A DNA stretch of 64,000 bases. Origin: a virus. The position numbers were made by a program, and so were the translations under genes. The DNA lies in the IMG/VR virus record IMGVR_UViG_3300033148_003055, positions 1-64,000 of that record; one strand, written 5' to 3'. Positions 17,185 through 25,944 of this stretch are shown in pieces (position 1 is the first letter of the stretch; each line of letters begins with the position of its first letter). Below the pieces are notes generated by a model. It was not told the origin of the DNA. It saw only the letters and a list, made by a program, of their open reading frames with translations, and did no database searches.

Positions 17185-20042
17185 TTCAACGCCTCCTTCA
17201 CGATCTTTGGCAGCTTCCAGTCGACCATCTCCACGACGCCGTCTTCGGTCTGCCCGGCCTTGCCGTTCCATTCCTTCCACGCCTTCTCTCGTGACGGGTT
17301 GGCGCGGTCGCGCTCGGCGTAGAACTTGTACTTGGCGTCGAGGACGTCTGACGGAAGGGCGTGGCCGAGGTGGTAGATGGTCGTGCCCGGGACGGCGAGG
17401 GCCGCGTCGGGCGTGACCTCCATGACCGGCCTGCCTGTCGCAGAGCCGGGGATGCAGTGGCGGAGCCACATGAACGAGTTCCGCCAGTACGACCAGCGAT
17501 AGTGAGGACAAAGCGACGCACCCCCCTCAAGTGGGTAGCCCCAGTGGAGCGACTCGCCCGGGCCGTCGTGGACCCAGTACTTCCCGCCGTGCCACAGGTT
17601 CACCCAGCGAGGGGAGCCTTGAGGGAGGCCCGCCGCGATCCATTCCTCGAGGCCAGTCCAGATTTCGTCGCCGTCGAGGAGGAGATGATAATTGCCTTGG
17701 AGCTTCGAGGTACCCCACGCCCGCATGGCCTTCTTGTTCGGCCAGACGTCGCGGACCTCGAGTGTGATCTTGTTGTCTGGGTCGGGGAAGGCGCGAAGCC
17801 GGTCGAGGCTCCCGTCGTCGATCTCCGGAGCGAGGCGCACGCGCCCGAATGCGATCTTGATCTCGTCGACGTGGGGGTAGATGGACTCGAGGCTCTGGGG
17901 GACGAAGCCCCAGTACGCGATCATGTGTGCTGAGACGTGACGCTCCCGGACGCCGAGGAACGGGATGGCCTCGAGCTCGGCTCGCATCGTCGCGTGCCCG
18001 AACTTGGCGACGTGGGGGGCCGGGTCGATTACCTTCTTAGGCCGGGTGGCGTACTCCCTGACCTTCTCGGTGAAGGCGTCTTCGTCCCCCCACGCCACGT
18101 ACTCGAGCACGTCGCCGTACTCTTCCCTCATGACCGGAAGGTCGTACACGAGCGCGGGCGTCCCACTGCACAACGCTTCCATTGGGACCATCCCGAACCC
18201 CTCGAACTTCGACGGCGCCAGCGCCATGTGCGCCGCGCGGAGCAGGGCGTACTTCTCGACATCCGGGCGGTTGGGGTAGGTGTAGAGCTTGTGGAGGGCG
18301 GTCTCGGGAAGCTTGCAGTTGGGGTGCCCGAAGGTGACGATGTCGAACGGAACGTCCAGAGCCCAGATCGCCTTCATCGCAATGTCGCCGCCCTTGTACT
18401 TCGACGGCCTCGCCGACCAGAGGGCGAACGGGCGGGTCGGCAGCTCCACGTCCGCCGTCTTCGACATCTCGAGGGCGTACGTGTTGACCTTCGGCGCGTT
18501 GACGTATACAGGCTTGTCGGTCTCGAGCCATTTCTGAAGGTACCTGCCGGACTCCCTGGAGTTGGCGATGAGAGCGTCCGCGTCGGCGAAGTTCTCCTTC
18601 TCCTGCCCGCCGAGGGCGACGGCGTAGTCGGGGAGGAACTCGTGGACCCAGTTCGGCGTCTCGAAGTTCACGCAAGCGAACGGCCGTCCGCGAGCCTCCG
18701 CCCACTCCTGGGCCTTCTGCCCGAAGCCAACCTTGGAGTCGGTGATGGCAACGTCGATGTCCTCAGGGATCGGGTCGACCCCACTGATGATGAGGTGGAT
18801 GCGTTCGGTGGCGGCGTAGTCCTTCGCCCAGCGCGGAGCCCCGCCGGTGATCAGGAATACTTCGGCCCCGAGGTCGGCCGCCCAGGTGATCGCGTCCTGG
18901 TACATGTGAATGCGCCCGCCCGAGTAGCTGCCCGAGTTGGCGAGCCAGATTCCGAATCGTTTCGTGAACGTCCCGGCGAGGTCGCTGAAGGTATCCTCGA
19001 GCGCGTTGTCGTCGTCGAGGAGGAGGCCCTTCCGGGCGCGGAGCTGGTAGCGGTAGGTGTTGGTGCCCTGCTTCGCGGCCATCTTCGTCGACATGGAACT
19101 CTGCGTCCGACGGCACCAGGCGAGCCTTTGTTCAAGGGCGACGATCTGCCTCCCCTCCGTGGCCATCTCGAACCGCAGGAACATCGCGCAGTCGCCCGCG
19201 GGGATTTCCTTCTCTCTCCAACCGCCGACGTAGTCGTACAGGCTCTTCCGGTACGCCCGCACGCCGCACACGTAGCAGCCGTCCGATAGGATCGACCCGG
19301 AGCGGTAGAGAGGTTTGTCGAAGCGACGGAAGGCGAGGCCCTCCCCGACGGATGCCTGGTCCTCCTCGACGAACCAGTCCTCCGGTTGGAAGTTGGGGTG
19401 GAGGTGGTCGGCCGCGGCAAACATCATCGCCCCGCCATACACGAAGCTGTTCCCGGCCCGCATCGCGTTACGCATGAGACGCAACGCTCCGGGGCAGAGC
19501 AGGTCGTGGTCGTCCAGCTCGACGACCATCGCCTCGTCGGGCACGTGCGCCATCCCCGTGGTCCTCGGGACGTTCGGTGCGCCGGTGTGTTCAGGCAGCC
19601 CTTCCACGATGACCTTCGTGGTGATCGTTGAGCACGCTTTCTTCACGATCTTTGTGACCTCGTCCAAACCCTCCGGCCCGTCGTTGATCACAACGATGCC
19701 GGCTGGCTCGAGGTCCTGGGCGACGAGAGACTTGAGGCACTGTCCAAGGTGGAGGCTACGGTCGAACGTCGGAATCACAACCCAGATCGGGCCGGGGTCG
19801 GCCTTCGCGATCTTGTACTGGCCCGACGGCCGGGACGAACGCTTGGGTGTCGGGGTTGGGGTCGGGGTGGCAGTCTCGAGTTGCTTGCGACGGTGTGGGT
19901 CGACGCCACATTCGACCGCCTGCTTATTCGCGAGCAGGAGGTTGGCGTCGTCGTCAGTAATTCTACCAGGGGACCGAAGGACCGCGCCGACGGCGTAGGA
20001 TTCGCCACCGACCTCGCAACTCTCGATGAGCTTGACTAGCAC
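17181..20042 (-). CDS. trimodular glycosyltransferase with head-protein-like N-terminus
   Basis: A 953-residue multidomain protein (GTG at 20040-20042, GAGGAGGGG upstream). Residues 1-50 (VKLIESCEVGGESYAVGAVL ... DDDANLLLANKQAV) resemble small proteins encoded next to phage capsid genes. A Thr-Pro linker follows. Residues about 85-320 are a GT2 GT-A domain (WVVIPTFDRSLHLGQCL; VVELDDHDLL). About 345-655 are a GT4 GT-B domain (APSKFEGFGMVPMEALCSG). About 665-930 are a third GT-A-like domain (YHLLLDGDEIW). It is the first island gene after the capsid gene and may build a chain of several sugars. Confidence 0.82.
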   Translation of the reverse strand: MLVKLIESCEVGGESYAVGAVLRSPGRITDDDANLLLANKQAVECGVDPHRRKQLETATPTPTPTPKRSSRPSGQYKIAKADPGPIWVVIPTFDRSLHLGQCLKSLVAQDLEPAGIVVINDGPEGLDEVTKIVKKACSTITTKVIVEGLPEHTGAPNVPRTTGMAHVPDEAMVVELDDHDLLCPGALRLMRNAMRAGNSFVYGGAMMFAAADHLHPNFQPEDWFVEEDQASVGEGLAFRRFDKPLYRSGSILSDGCYVCGVRAYRKSLYDYVGGWREKEIPAGDCAMFLRFEMATEGRQIVALEQRLAWCRRTQSSMSTKMAAKQGTNTYRYQLRARKGLLLDDDNALEDTFSDLAGTFTKRFGIWLANSGSYSGGRIHMYQDAITWAADLGAEVFLITGGAPRWAKDYAATERIHLIISGVDPIPEDIDVAITDSKVGFGQKAQEWAEARGRPFACVNFETPNWVHEFLPDYAVALGGQEKENFADADALIANSRESGRYLQKWLETDKPVYVNAPKVNTYALEMSKTADVELPTRPFALWSARPSKYKGGDIAMKAIWALDVPFDIVTFGHPNCKLPETALHKLYTYPNRPDVEKYALLRAAHMALAPSKFEGFGMVPMEALCSGTPALVYDLPVMREEYGDVLEYVAWGDEDAFTEKVREYATRPKKVIDPAPHVAKFGHATMRAELEAIPFLGVRERHVSAHMIAYWGFVPQSLESIYPHVDEIKIAFGRVRLAPEIDDGSLDRLRAFPDPDNKITLEVRDVWPNKKAMRAWGTSKLQGNYHLLLDGDEIWTGLEEWIAAGLPQGSPRWVNLWHGGKYWVHDGPGESLHWGYPLEGGASLCPHYRWSYWRNSFMWLRHCIPGSATGRPVMEVTPDAALAVPGTTIYHLGHALPSDVLDAKYKFYAERDRANPSREKAWKEWNGKAGQTEDGVVEMVDWKLPKIVKEALK

Positions 20043-20069
20043 TAGACCCCTCCTCGCTTAGGGGTGGGC

Positions 20070-20091
20070 GGGGCGGCGAGATTGCCGCCCC
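20070..20091 (-). terminator. hairpin after the capsid gene
   Basis: An 8-bp perfect stem (GGGGCGGC / GCCGCCCC) with a 6-base loop lies 25 bases past the capsid stop. There is no T-run after it, so it may be an attenuator or mRNA-stabilising hairpin that sets capsid expression above that of the island rather than a full terminator. Confidence 0.55.
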
Positions 20092-20115
20092 AACCCAGGT
20101 TTGCTACATCACGGC

Positions 20116-21261
20116 TTAGACGCCCGTGATGTCCTTGCCGAGCGCGAAGGCGTCTTCGAGCGCGACCTTTCCGTCGAAGCGGCCGACCATCTTGACGCCG
20201 GTCGTGCCCTGCTCCCAGAAGCGTCCGCCGGACTCCGTGGAGAAGTCGAGCTTCATGCGGTCGAACCACATGTAGGACATCAGGTCACCGAGGTAGAGGA
20301 CGTCGGTGGCGAAGTCGTCCTGACGCGAGTAAGCGAATCCTGCGATCGTTGCGGGCTGACCCTCAACGATACCCCGCTCGAAGATCGGGCGGTTCTGAAG
20401 GTCGACGAGACCTGCGATCTCATCGATAACGCTCGTGTTTCCGATCCAGCGAGCATTCTTCCGGTACTTGGCCGGAAGCTTCTTCTTGATCTCGATCAGG
20501 CCAGCATACGTGATGCTGTTCGAGAGCGAGACGGACTGGGTGATCGTCGCCGAAGCGATACCGGTCGGCTGCGTGGTGCCAGCGCCGATTGCGACCATCT
20601 TGTCCTGTTCCTCGATCAGTCCCTGGGTGAAGAGACGCGTGACGTCGGCGATGACGTTGATCGGGGAATCCTGCAGGAGGTAGTAGGAAACCTCGGTGAA
20701 CAGATAGCACTCGTACGCGGTGAACGTGATCTGGCCGTAGGCCGGATCGCTCGCCGTGTAGGCAGCTGCCTCTGTGCGGTTCCAGCGCCGCGTTACCGCG
20801 GAGCCTTCCTTGGGGACCGTGCCCGTGTCGCTCGTCACCGGAACCCGGCGAACGTGCGGCATGAGCTCGGAGAAGTCTCCCGCCTTCTCGATCATCTGGG
20901 CGATGTACTCGACGGGCGTGAGGTCCGCTCCTTCGGTGCTCTCTGTGAGGGCCTTCTGGCGAATGTCCTCGACGTACGGCAGCGTGCTGTTGAGCCACGA
21001 CTGCTTGGCGAGCATCTGGGCCTTGGCGATGTGAACCGCCTGGTCCGGGCCCTGCTTGCCGGCGAGCACCTTGTAGAGGTACCACTGGCCGAGCAGCTGC
21101 TCGGGCGTCAGGTCATTGATGCCCTTCTTCTCGGCACCGAAGACCATCTCGACGCGCTTGTCCTTGTTCATCGCAGCTGCCTTCTTCTCGATCTCGCTCG
21201 CCACCATCTTGGGGATGGAGTCTGCGATCTCGCCGAGCGCTGCCTTCAGCTTCTCATTCAT
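20116..21261 (-). CDS. major capsid protein (HK97 fold)
   Basis: A 381-residue HK97-family capsid protein. An N-terminal helical part (residues 1-100, scaffold-like, possibly cleaved) precedes the core with VRRVPVTSDTGTVPKEGSAV, the EVSYYLLQDSP helix, GAGTTQPTGIASA and NARWIGNTSVIDEIAGL, all typical of the family. It forms the icosahedral shell. The gene follows the protease-scaffold gene and precedes the sugar island. AAGGA lies 8 bases before the ATG. Confidence 0.92.
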   Translation of the reverse strand: MNEKLKAALGEIADSIPKMVASEIEKKAAAMNKDKRVEMVFGAEKKGINDLTPEQLLGQWYLYKVLAGKQGPDQAVHIAKAQMLAKQSWLNSTLPYVEDIRQKALTESTEGADLTPVEYIAQMIEKAGDFSELMPHVRRVPVTSDTGTVPKEGSAVTRRWNRTEAAAYTASDPAYGQITFTAYECYLFTEVSYYLLQDSPINVIADVTRLFTQGLIEEQDKMVAIGAGTTQPTGIASATITQSVSLSNSITYAGLIEIKKKLPAKYRKNARWIGNTSVIDEIAGLVDLQNRPIFERGIVEGQPATIAGFAYSRQDDFATDVLYLGDLMSYMWFDRMKLDFSTESGGRFWEQGTTGVKMVGRFDGKVALEDAFALGKDITGV

Positions 21262-21349
21262 GTCGGGTCCTTCCGTTCTCCTCGCAAGTTGTTGTCGTCG
21301 TCGGTGGCCTGCGACTTTCAGCCCGGAGGGCCTGCGCCTTTCAGCCTTC

Positions 21350-22894
21350 TTAGTCGAGCACGCGACCGAGGTGCTTGTCGATCTCGCGCTTTACCGTCTC
21401 CACGATCCGCTCCTTCAGGTCCGCGGCGAACTCCTTGGCCTCGTCGTCGGTGACCTCGTCGTCGTCTTCCGGTTCCTCGTGTCCGGCATCCTTATCGGTT
21501 GCTGGGGGTGCCTCCTTCAAGCCGATCTTGTCACGAAGTTCGACAAGCCTCTCGAGGGTCTCGGCCGTCTCCTTCATCTCGTCCCGCAGTTCGACGAGCG
21601 CGACCTTGGCCTGGGTGGTGTCGAGCTCGAGTTCGGCCTTGATGACTGCGACCCGTTCGTTGACCTGATCTTCGACGTAGTCAATGATCGCATCGGCAGC
21701 TTCGTCGCTTACACCGAAGGTGTCCTGGAGGCCCTGGCGAAGTGCTTCCTCGGCGTCGTCTTCAGCATCGCTCCCGTCGTCGGTCTCCTCGTCTTCGCCA
21801 TCGTCGTCGTCTGCTTCGGGCTCGTCGACCGTGTCGCCGTCGGCGGGCTTCCCTTCGTCCTCCGGGTCGGTCTCAACCGCACTGTCATCGGACGCGGGTT
21901 CCTCAGGCGCGGCTTCGCCTTCGTCGTCCCCCGCGTCCGTTTCCCCCTCGGAGTCCTCGACCGGTTCGGCGGACCCGTCGGCCTCGTCGCCTTCTGCGGG
22001 AGCTCCATCGCCACTGGGCGCGGGGGTCGCGTCGGGAGTCTCCTCGGGGGTGCCACCCTCATCGGGCTCCGGCGCATTGGTCTCTTCCGGTGTCTCTATG
22101 ACGTCGTCGGCATCCTTGCCGGTGCCGGGGCGCTTCGCCCTCCGCATCTCGCCACCGCACTCCGGGCACTCGATCTCGCGGCAGTGTTCGTCGGACGACA
22201 TCTTGTGCCCACAGTCCAGGCACTCGCATTCGTACTTCATCTCCTCGTCCTCCTCGCTCTTGATCCCCTTCTCTCTCATCTCGTGCGCCCAGTCAGCGAC
22301 GGACTTGACGACGTCCGCCGTTGTGCCGGTATGCATGGCGTTGGTCAAGGCGCTGGGGCAGGCGCCGACGGTGACGGCGGACAGCTCGAGGAGTTCCCAC
22401 GACTTGATGTCAACCGGACCCCACAACTCTCCGTCACTGTCCTTGTCGCCTTCGATGGCGTCCCACTTGAGCGGGATGAAGCCGATACTCCAGGCGCTCA
22501 TGAAGCCGTTCTTGTACAGGTAGAGGAGTTCCATTCCGAGAGCGGTCTCGGCGAACTTGACCTTGGCGGTCACAGAACCGGCACCCTTCTTGATGGAGCC
22601 CTTAACGACCTTCCCGACGGCGGGCAGATCGTTGCGGTGACCGAAGAGGACCACCGAGTTCTTCCGGTAGTTCTGGAGCTTGGCTCCGCTGGAGCGAACG
22701 ATGTCGCCGTGGCGGTCGGTCTCGGTCGCGGTCATGGTGACCTCGATCTCGTCCTCCGCCAGGCCCGCGCCCTTCGTTCGAATCGACGGGGTGATCGTCA
22801 TTGCGATCATGTCCGGACCGCGGTGCTCCGCCCCCTTGCACTCCCGCTGGAACCGGGCGACCAGCTCCTTGCGTTCCGTCATGTTAATGTCCAT
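21350..22894 (-). CDS. prohead protease fused to Zn ribbon and scaffold
   Basis: A 514-residue fusion. Residues 1-190 are an HK97 prohead protease (U35): VVLFGHRNDLPAVGKV holds the catalytic His and FMSAWSIGFIPLKW the Ser. Residues about 215-250 form a zinc ribbon (CECLDCGHKM ... HCREIECPECGGEM). A long Asp/Glu/Pro-rich linker follows, then a C-terminal coiled coil (about 400-514) that should act as scaffold. Protease and scaffold in one chain is known in several phages. Confidence 0.88.
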   Translation of the reverse strand: MDINMTERKELVARFQRECKGAEHRGPDMIAMTITPSIRTKGAGLAEDEIEVTMTATETDRHGDIVRSSGAKLQNYRKNSVVLFGHRNDLPAVGKVVKGSIKKGAGSVTAKVKFAETALGMELLYLYKNGFMSAWSIGFIPLKWDAIEGDKDSDGELWGPVDIKSWELLELSAVTVGACPSALTNAMHTGTTADVVKSVADWAHEMREKGIKSEEDEEMKYECECLDCGHKMSSDEHCREIECPECGGEMRRAKRPGTGKDADDVIETPEETNAPEPDEGGTPEETPDATPAPSGDGAPAEGDEADGSAEPVEDSEGETDAGDDEGEAAPEEPASDDSAVETDPEDEGKPADGDTVDEPEADDDDGEDEETDDGSDAEDDAEEALRQGLQDTFGVSDEAADAIIDYVEDQVNERVAVIKAELELDTTQAKVALVELRDEMKETAETLERLVELRDKIGLKEAPPATDKDAGHEEPEDDDEVTDDEAKEFAADLKERIVETVKREIDKHLGRVLD

Positions 22895-22901
22895 CTTCCC
22901 C

Positions 22902-25064
22902 TCAACCTTCCTGCTCTTGGATGAGCTTATCGAACGCGGCGAGCTCCCGCTTGCCCTGATCCCGGAATGACTTCGACATGGTCGTCTTCATCGAGGCGTA
23001 GCCTCTGCTCTGCACGCCCTCCGCGATGACGGCGTGGGCGAACTTGACCTCGTACGAGGCGCCCTTGTTCTTGTAGACCCCGAGGGCGGTGCAGTTGCAG
23101 TTGACCGTCTCGGCGGGCGAGCCGCTGAAGTCGCCAGGCCTGAACAGCACTGAATCCCCTACGTTGAAATAGCCGTCGTTCTTCACGACCTGACCGTTCG
23201 CCGAGGCGTGCGTGTCTCGGGTGTTGACGAAGATCGCAGACCACTCCTTGTACGGCACCTTCATAGCCGTCCGCACGTCCTGGCTCGCGGCGTTCTGGGC
23301 GTCGGTGGCCTCGGTGCGCGCGATGCGGTCGGCCCGGTAGTCGGACTGGCCCTTGTAGACCTCCTTGACCCTGTCCCTCAACTGTTGCCACGTCTCGCCA
23401 GCCTCAAGGCCCTGGGCGAGCGTCGCGGACAGCTTGGCCCGCGTGGAGGCGAGCAGGTCGTCGAAGTACTCCAGGTCCTTGCCCTCGAGGTACTCCGTGA
23501 TGAACGGGTCGAAGTCGGGGATGTCCTCGGCCCCGGGGACGTTCGCCATCTCGAGGTCCCAGCCGCCCTTGAAGACGGTGCGGTACCGAGGCGTCATGAC
23601 CCCGGACATCGTCGCCGCCTCTTCGGACCAATCCAGCGAGCCCGCGACCCAGACGTCCGGGCGGAAGCCTCCGGCGGGATCGTCAAGGCCCTTCTGTTGC
23701 TCCGGAGCGTTGGTTGCTCCGGAGGGATTCGAACCCCCGTGACGCGGTCCAGGGCCGCGCATCTTGCCGCTAGATGACGGAGCAACCGTCGTCTCTGTCT
23801 CTTCCGGTATCCCGGTGTCTGCGATGGGGATGAGCCGGTTGTTGACCATGAGCGCGTCGGCGTTCTCATCCTGCGACGGCTCCACTCCGATCTGCTCACG
23901 GGCCTCGTTGCGGGAGATGATCCCGGCGTCCACATCCTCCTTGCGGCGGGTGTGCATAGCCTGCTCGTCAAGTGGGATGACCGAGTCGAACTCGCAGAAG
24001 AGGCGCTCGTCGAACGCCTGGCACACCTCGATGGTCAGGAGGTCCTGCCACTGACGGAGCAGGGGCGTGACCGTGTTCGACTTGAAGCCGTAGTCGGCGG
24101 ACGCAGACGACGCCCGGTTGGCGTCCTTCAGGATGCCGAGGATCGCCTCCGACACTCCGTACACCCCGAGCAGCTCTTCGCGGTTCGCCTGGCTCGACTC
24201 GAGGTAGTTCATTTCCTTCGGCGACATGCGCCACGGCGTAGCCGTCAGGCCACCACCCAGGAGCAGGGACTTGCCGGCGTTGGCCGAGCCCTCGTACTTC
24301 GCCCGGAGCTGGGTGCGGATACGCTCGATCTGCTCCTTGCCGAGCTCCTGTTCGGAGGTGATGAGGAGCGACGGGTCGGCGCCCTGGGAGAAGGTCTTGT
24401 CCTGAGACTCGTGGATGGCCCGGTGGACGTTGACGGCCTCGGTGGCGGCCTGCAACGGACTGACCCCGTACACCTCACTCTGCGGATCGGGGTAGAGCCC
24501 GTGTCCTACCTGATCGGCGTCGAAGGTCTTGCGGTTCCCGAAGCTGATGTTGTACTGGAACTGCGGCTCCCCGCCGACGCCGACGGAGATGTCGACCTTG
24601 TCGGGGAGGAGAATCCAGAGCTTGTCGATCCGCCCGAGCCCCTCGCGATCCTTGAGGAAGTAGCAGTCCCCGGTGAGGTCGAGGTAGACCTGCTGCTTGT
24701 ATATCCACTGCCACCACGTCTGGAGCGGGTTGGGCCGATTGAGAAGCTGAACGACGCGCCCGGCTCCGGCTTCGTTCGCCACAACCTCGCGCCGGTCCCC
24801 GTCCGGGAGGCGGACGTAGACCCGCAGCTTGGCCTGGGCGACGGCGGTGGCACGGGCGTTGACCGCGGCGTATATCCAGTGCTTGAAGTGCTTGAGTTGC
24901 TCGGCGGGGTCCTGGTTCTCTGATAGGCGCGTGCCAGAGTTCCCGCTGAACGCCTCGAGGAGCCCGGCCCCAGGACCGCCTCCCGTAATGCTGGTGACCG
25001 CCTTCCCCTTTGCGTCAACCCCCCGGAGGTAATCGAGCGCCCTGCGGATGATCGACCTCGGCAT
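22902..25064 (-). CDS. portal protein fused to MuF-type head morphogenesis domain
   Basis: A 720-residue protein from the ATG at 25062-25064 (AAGGAG upstream, TAATG overlap). Residues 1-430 are an HK97/SPP1-type portal (HWIYAAVNARATAVAQAKLR; LSPKEMNY-like MSPKEMNYLESSQANREELL; GVYGVSEAILG). Residues about 470-720 are a MuF/gp7 domain (RADRIARTEATDAQNAAS; NTRDTHASANGQVV; ETVNCNCTALG). The linker (about residues 427-452) is encoded by a complete tRNA gene (23711-23784). Confidence 0.88.
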   Translation of the reverse strand: MPRSIIRRALDYLRGVDAKGKAVTSITGGGPGAGLLEAFSGNSGTRLSENQDPAEQLKHFKHWIYAAVNARATAVAQAKLRVYVRLPDGDRREVVANEAGAGRVVQLLNRPNPLQTWWQWIYKQQVYLDLTGDCYFLKDREGLGRIDKLWILLPDKVDISVGVGGEPQFQYNISFGNRKTFDADQVGHGLYPDPQSEVYGVSPLQAATEAVNVHRAIHESQDKTFSQGADPSLLITSEQELGKEQIERIRTQLRAKYEGSANAGKSLLLGGGLTATPWRMSPKEMNYLESSQANREELLGVYGVSEAILGILKDANRASSASADYGFKSNTVTPLLRQWQDLLTIEVCQAFDERLFCEFDSVIPLDEQAMHTRRKEDVDAGIISRNEAREQIGVEPSQDENADALMVNNRLIPIADTGIPEETETTVAPSSSGKMRGPGPRHGGSNPSGATNAPEQQKGLDDPAGGFRPDVWVAGSLDWSEEAATMSGVMTPRYRTVFKGGWDLEMANVPGAEDIPDFDPFITEYLEGKDLEYFDDLLASTRAKLSATLAQGLEAGETWQQLRDRVKEVYKGQSDYRADRIARTEATDAQNAASQDVRTAMKVPYKEWSAIFVNTRDTHASANGQVVKNDGYFNVGDSVLFRPGDFSGSPAETVNCNCTALGVYKNKGASYEVKFAHAVIAEGVQSRGYASMKTTMSKSFRDQGKRELAAFDKLIQEQEG
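23696..23724 (-). repeat. 12-bp direct repeat at the tRNA-Gln 3' end
   Basis: GTTGCTCCGGAG occurs at 23713-23724, within the tRNA acceptor/T-stem end, and again at 23696-23707 just past its CCA end. A duplicated acceptor end is the kind of scar left when DNA recombines at a tRNA gene. The reading frame of the portal gene is kept through both copies. Confidence 0.75.
23711..23784 (-). tRNA. tRNA-Gln (CTG) nested in the portal gene
   Basis: A full cloverleaf can be drawn: acceptor TGCTCCG/CGGAGCA, D stem ATCT/AGAT, anticodon stem CGCGG/CCGCG with loop CCCTGGA (anticodon CTG, reading CAG), T loop TTCGAAT, A73 and encoded CCA. It lies on the same strand as the portal-MuF frame, which stays open through it. 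It is separate from the main tRNA cluster 5 kb away. Confidence 0.9.
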
Positions 25065-25186
25065 TACTTCTTCTCCTTGAGGTCGCGGATGGCCCTGTAG
25101 ATCAGCCACATCATCGCGACCTGGACGAACGGGATAAACGGCGAAACCGCCGCGACCATCATCTCGAATAGCGAGGGCTGGGGCAT
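25064..25186 (-). CDS. 40-residue membrane peptide
   Basis: MPQPSLFEMMVAAVSPFIPF is followed by a hydrophobic stretch (VQVAMMWLIYRAIRD) and a Lys-rich end: one membrane helix with a basic tail. It sits directly upstream of the portal gene, with TAATG coupling. The function is unknown; a small holin or membrane accessory peptide is possible. Confidence 0.55.
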   Translation of the reverse strand: MPQPSLFEMMVAAVSPFIPFVQVAMMWLIYRAIRDLKEKK

Positions 25187-25365
25187 CACTTGAGCATCAC
25201 CCTTCGGGGCTCGCGATCGGGATCGGGGCGGACCTCGCCAGACCCTCGGTGGCAGACCGAGCACGTCAGGATGCTGGCAGTCTTCGTCGTGACCAGGGTC
25301 GTCTTCCCACCGCAGAAGCGACAGGTCCCGTTACGATGGATCGTTGCTACCTTCGGGTTCGTCAT
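25186..25365 (-). CDS. small Zn-ribbon protein
   Basis: From the ATG at 25363-25365 (TTGGAG upstream) there are 59 residues with CRFCGGKTTLV and LTCSVCHRG, two CxxC knuckles that would bind one zinc. A basic C-terminus suggests nucleic-acid binding. It is coupled to the membrane peptide gene. No family is recognised. Confidence 0.6.
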   Translation of the reverse strand: MTNPKVATIHRNGTCRFCGGKTTLVTTKTASILTCSVCHRGSGEVRPDPDREPRRVMLK

Positions 25366-25657
25366 CCGGTTCTCCAATCACGTCTCGCTCGATGGCCTGG
25401 AACTGCTCGAACCCCTTCCGCGTCATCGACGGCTCCGCGCCTGTGACGATGTCGATGAGGTGGTTGGTCAGCAGCGTGTCGAATTCCTCCAGGTCTACGC
25501 ACTCGACCCACCCGTCGGTGAGCCCGAACACCCGGCCGCTGTAGCCGAGCATGTAGATACGCCGGGGTCTGTCTTCGTCTTCCATGCGCTCGTTCACGCG
25601 GAGGACTTCGACGGACTCTATGCTGGCGAGCTCTGCGATGAATTCGCGCTCGGTCAT
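25331..25657 (-). CDS. hypothetical acidic protein
   Basis: A 108-residue acidic protein (MTEREFIAELASIESVEVLR ... DEPEGSNDPS) with strands in the middle (RIYMLGYSGRVFGLTDGWVE). It overlaps the next gene by 35 bases. The ribosome site is AAGGGGG. I do not recognise a family. Confidence 0.6.
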   Translation of the reverse strand: MTEREFIAELASIESVEVLRVNERMEDEDRPRRIYMLGYSGRVFGLTDGWVECVDLEEFDTLLTNHLIDIVTGAEPSMTRKGFEQFQAIERDVIGEPDDEPEGSNDPS

Positions 25658-25711
25658 ATCACCCCCTTATCGGTACGGGAGCGATTTGATTTCAAGGGGT
25701 TTTACGAAGCG

Positions 25712-25734
25712 CCCCCGACCAGGACGATCGGGGG
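25712..25734 (-). terminator. GC-rich hairpin between small genes
   Basis: A perfect 7-bp stem (CCCCCGA/TCGGGGG) with a 9-base loop lies just past the stop of the gene at 25750-25935. No T-run follows within ten bases. It could be a weak terminator or an mRNA 3' end stabiliser. Confidence 0.4.
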
Positions 25735-25749
25735 AGTGGGGTGATTCTA

Positions 25750-25935
25750 CTATCGGTTCGAGATTGCCGCTTCGATAGCGGCCCGAACCTCCTCGTTCTT
25801 CTCTTGATCCAGGCTCATGTTAAAGCACTGCCCCCGTTCCTTGCCCTGGTCGTCCGTCCAGAACAGGGTATAGAAGTAGCGCCCGGTCCCGTCCGGCCCT
25901 CTATGAATTTCAGCGCGGATTGTTTTCTTACGCAT
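25750..25935 (-). CDS. hypothetical small basic protein
   Basis: A 61-residue protein (MRKKTIRAEIHRGPDGTGRY ... FYTLFWTDDQGKERGQCFN) with two predicted strands and a C-terminal helix, a shape seen in many small phage proteins. GAGGAAA precedes the ATG. Function unknown. Confidence 0.6.
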   Translation of the reverse strand: MRKKTIRAEIHRGPDGTGRYFYTLFWTDDQGKERGQCFNMSLDQEKNEEVRAAIEAAISNR

Positions 25936-25944
25936 TTGGTTTCC

